In this document: piece by piece, positions 63,550-64,000 of the stretch
Position numbering within the stretch: the first letter of the stretch is position 1
Layout of the letters: every line of letters starts with the position of its first letter
From: Rhizobium halophilum
GTDB lineage: Bacteria; Pseudomonadota; Alphaproteobacteria; Rhizobiales; Rhizobiaceae
Direction of reading: 5' to 3'
NCBI RefSeq assembly: GCF_021648825.1
Contig: NZ_JAKJHS010000010.1
Location: 98,248-162,247, forward strand
Length of the DNA stretch: 64,000 bases
Program-made: the position numbers and the translations under genes
Notes under the pieces: model-generated
Databases searched by the model: none
What the model was told of the DNA's origin: nothing
Seen by the model: the letters and a program-made list of their open reading frames with translations, nothing else

Positions 63550-64000
63550 GAAAATCTCCTTGTGGTTCTAGTGGATTGCACCGCGCGAACTGGAGAAGTG
63601 TCATCAAGTTCCAAAATCTGTCTCGCGACGGGAAGTGGTGCCTGGATTGGATCCGTCCGCGTCGGAAGGGTTGCTGACATCCAGCGTACTCGCCACAAGG
63701 TGGGCCGCTCGCCCTTCGACCAGCGAAGCTGTCTTCCAGGTGCCTGTCAGCCACGCCTCCGCAGTGGGGACAAGGTGATCGCCCGTGTCCCGCAGCCTGA
63801 CTACGGCCCTACATTCAGGAACTTTGCGGTTGCTGTCGCTGTTCCAGTCCCTCTATCCCACTTGGACCACACCATGCATTCGCCCTCGTGAAAACGGTCC
63901 GTTGTCTCTCGGGTTGACTGACCGAAGCCCGGACCCACCCTACAACTTGAAGGGTCCACGCAGGGCTCTGACCGAAGCGGCTTACAAAGCTCGCTCCTAT
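63550..64000. other. Catalase upstream region to the window edge, no gene seen
   Basis: About 450 bases. Apart from the promoter candidate close to the catalase gene there is nothing I can support; the open frames are short and lack ribosome sites. Confidence 0.4.
63588..63612 (-). promoter_or_regulatory. Candidate EcfG/RpoE2-type promoter of the manganese catalase
   Basis: On the minus strand GGAAC (63612-63608), 16-base spacer, AGTT (63591-63588), 39 bases before the catalase ATG. Manganese catalase under the general stress sigma factor is reported in several alphaproteobacteria, which makes this the best-supported site of the set. Confidence 0.55.

Noticed and set aside
62638..63891. 417-codon open frame opposite the manganese catalase
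   Set aside because: The minus strand encodes a complete manganese catalase with all metal ligands, so the plus frame is a shadow.
1..64000. CRISPR arrays, insertion sequences, prophage or integrase genes
   Set aside because: No regularly spaced repeats, no transposase or integrase motifs and no terminal inverted repeats were seen anywhere in the window.

Overview
The window is high-GC DNA from an alphaproteobacterium, almost certainly a Rhizobiaceae chromosome (Rhizobium/Sinorhizobium/Agrobacterium relatives). The support is the set and order of genes: rpoZ-rsh-acpS-lepB-rnc-era-recO on one strand, a RopA-type porin, DUF3563, psd-pssA, an ATM1-type ABC exporter, small rhizobial secreted proteins, and candidate promoters of the EcfG/RpoE2 type. 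No rRNA, tRNA, CRISPR array, insertion sequence or prophage was seen.

Layout. 1-15.9 kb: housekeeping genes and transporters: end of cimA, a methyltransferase, RarD, a LOG-family hydrolase, a LysM protein, the ATM1-like exporter, psd and pssA, a LysE exporter, the SRAP DNA-protein crosslink protein, a frameshifted ynfA, a NUDIX hydrolase, YgfZ, an HD nucleotidase, a tyrosine phosphatase and an MscS channel. 15.9-18.6 kb: an SsuABC/NMT1-type ABC importer. 18.8-25.4 kb: a DUF2339 membrane protein, HD and MOSC proteins, a DMT and an MFS transporter. 25.4-32.8 kb: the core recO/era/rnc/lepB/acpS/rsh/rpoZ block. 33-41.4 kb: NYN protein, flippase-like membrane protein, WYL-like protein, smpB, dapA, a lytic transglycosylase and the porin.

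41.6-64 kb looks accessory. It holds a GH15 enzyme, tiny secreted proteins, a membrane PQQ glucose dehydrogenase with an unusual linker, a four-helix copper-binding protein, a frameshifted diguanylate cyclase, a NYN-LOTUS protein, a decayed operon (cytochrome b561, molybdopterin oxidoreductase, hydrolase), and a compact minus-strand operon. That operon encodes a small membrane protein, a periplasmic PQQ dehydrogenase, CoxB with a fused cytochrome c domain, a CoxI-CoxIII fusion, a small membrane protein and a triheme cytochrome c. Two secreted EF-hand proteins and a manganese catalase follow.

How they may work together (inference): the PQQ dehydrogenase would pass electrons through the triheme cytochrome to the caa3-type oxidase, forming a short periplasmic respiratory chain. 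The copper-binding and EF-hand proteins could serve its copper and calcium needs. Elements of the form GGAAC-N16/17-NGTT lie upstream of gcd, the oxidase operon, the EF-hand pair, the catalase and one small secreted protein. This suggests the island belongs to the general stress response. Several genes between 48.7 and 52.3 kb carry frameshifts or a nonsense codon, so part of the island is decaying, unless these are sequence errors.
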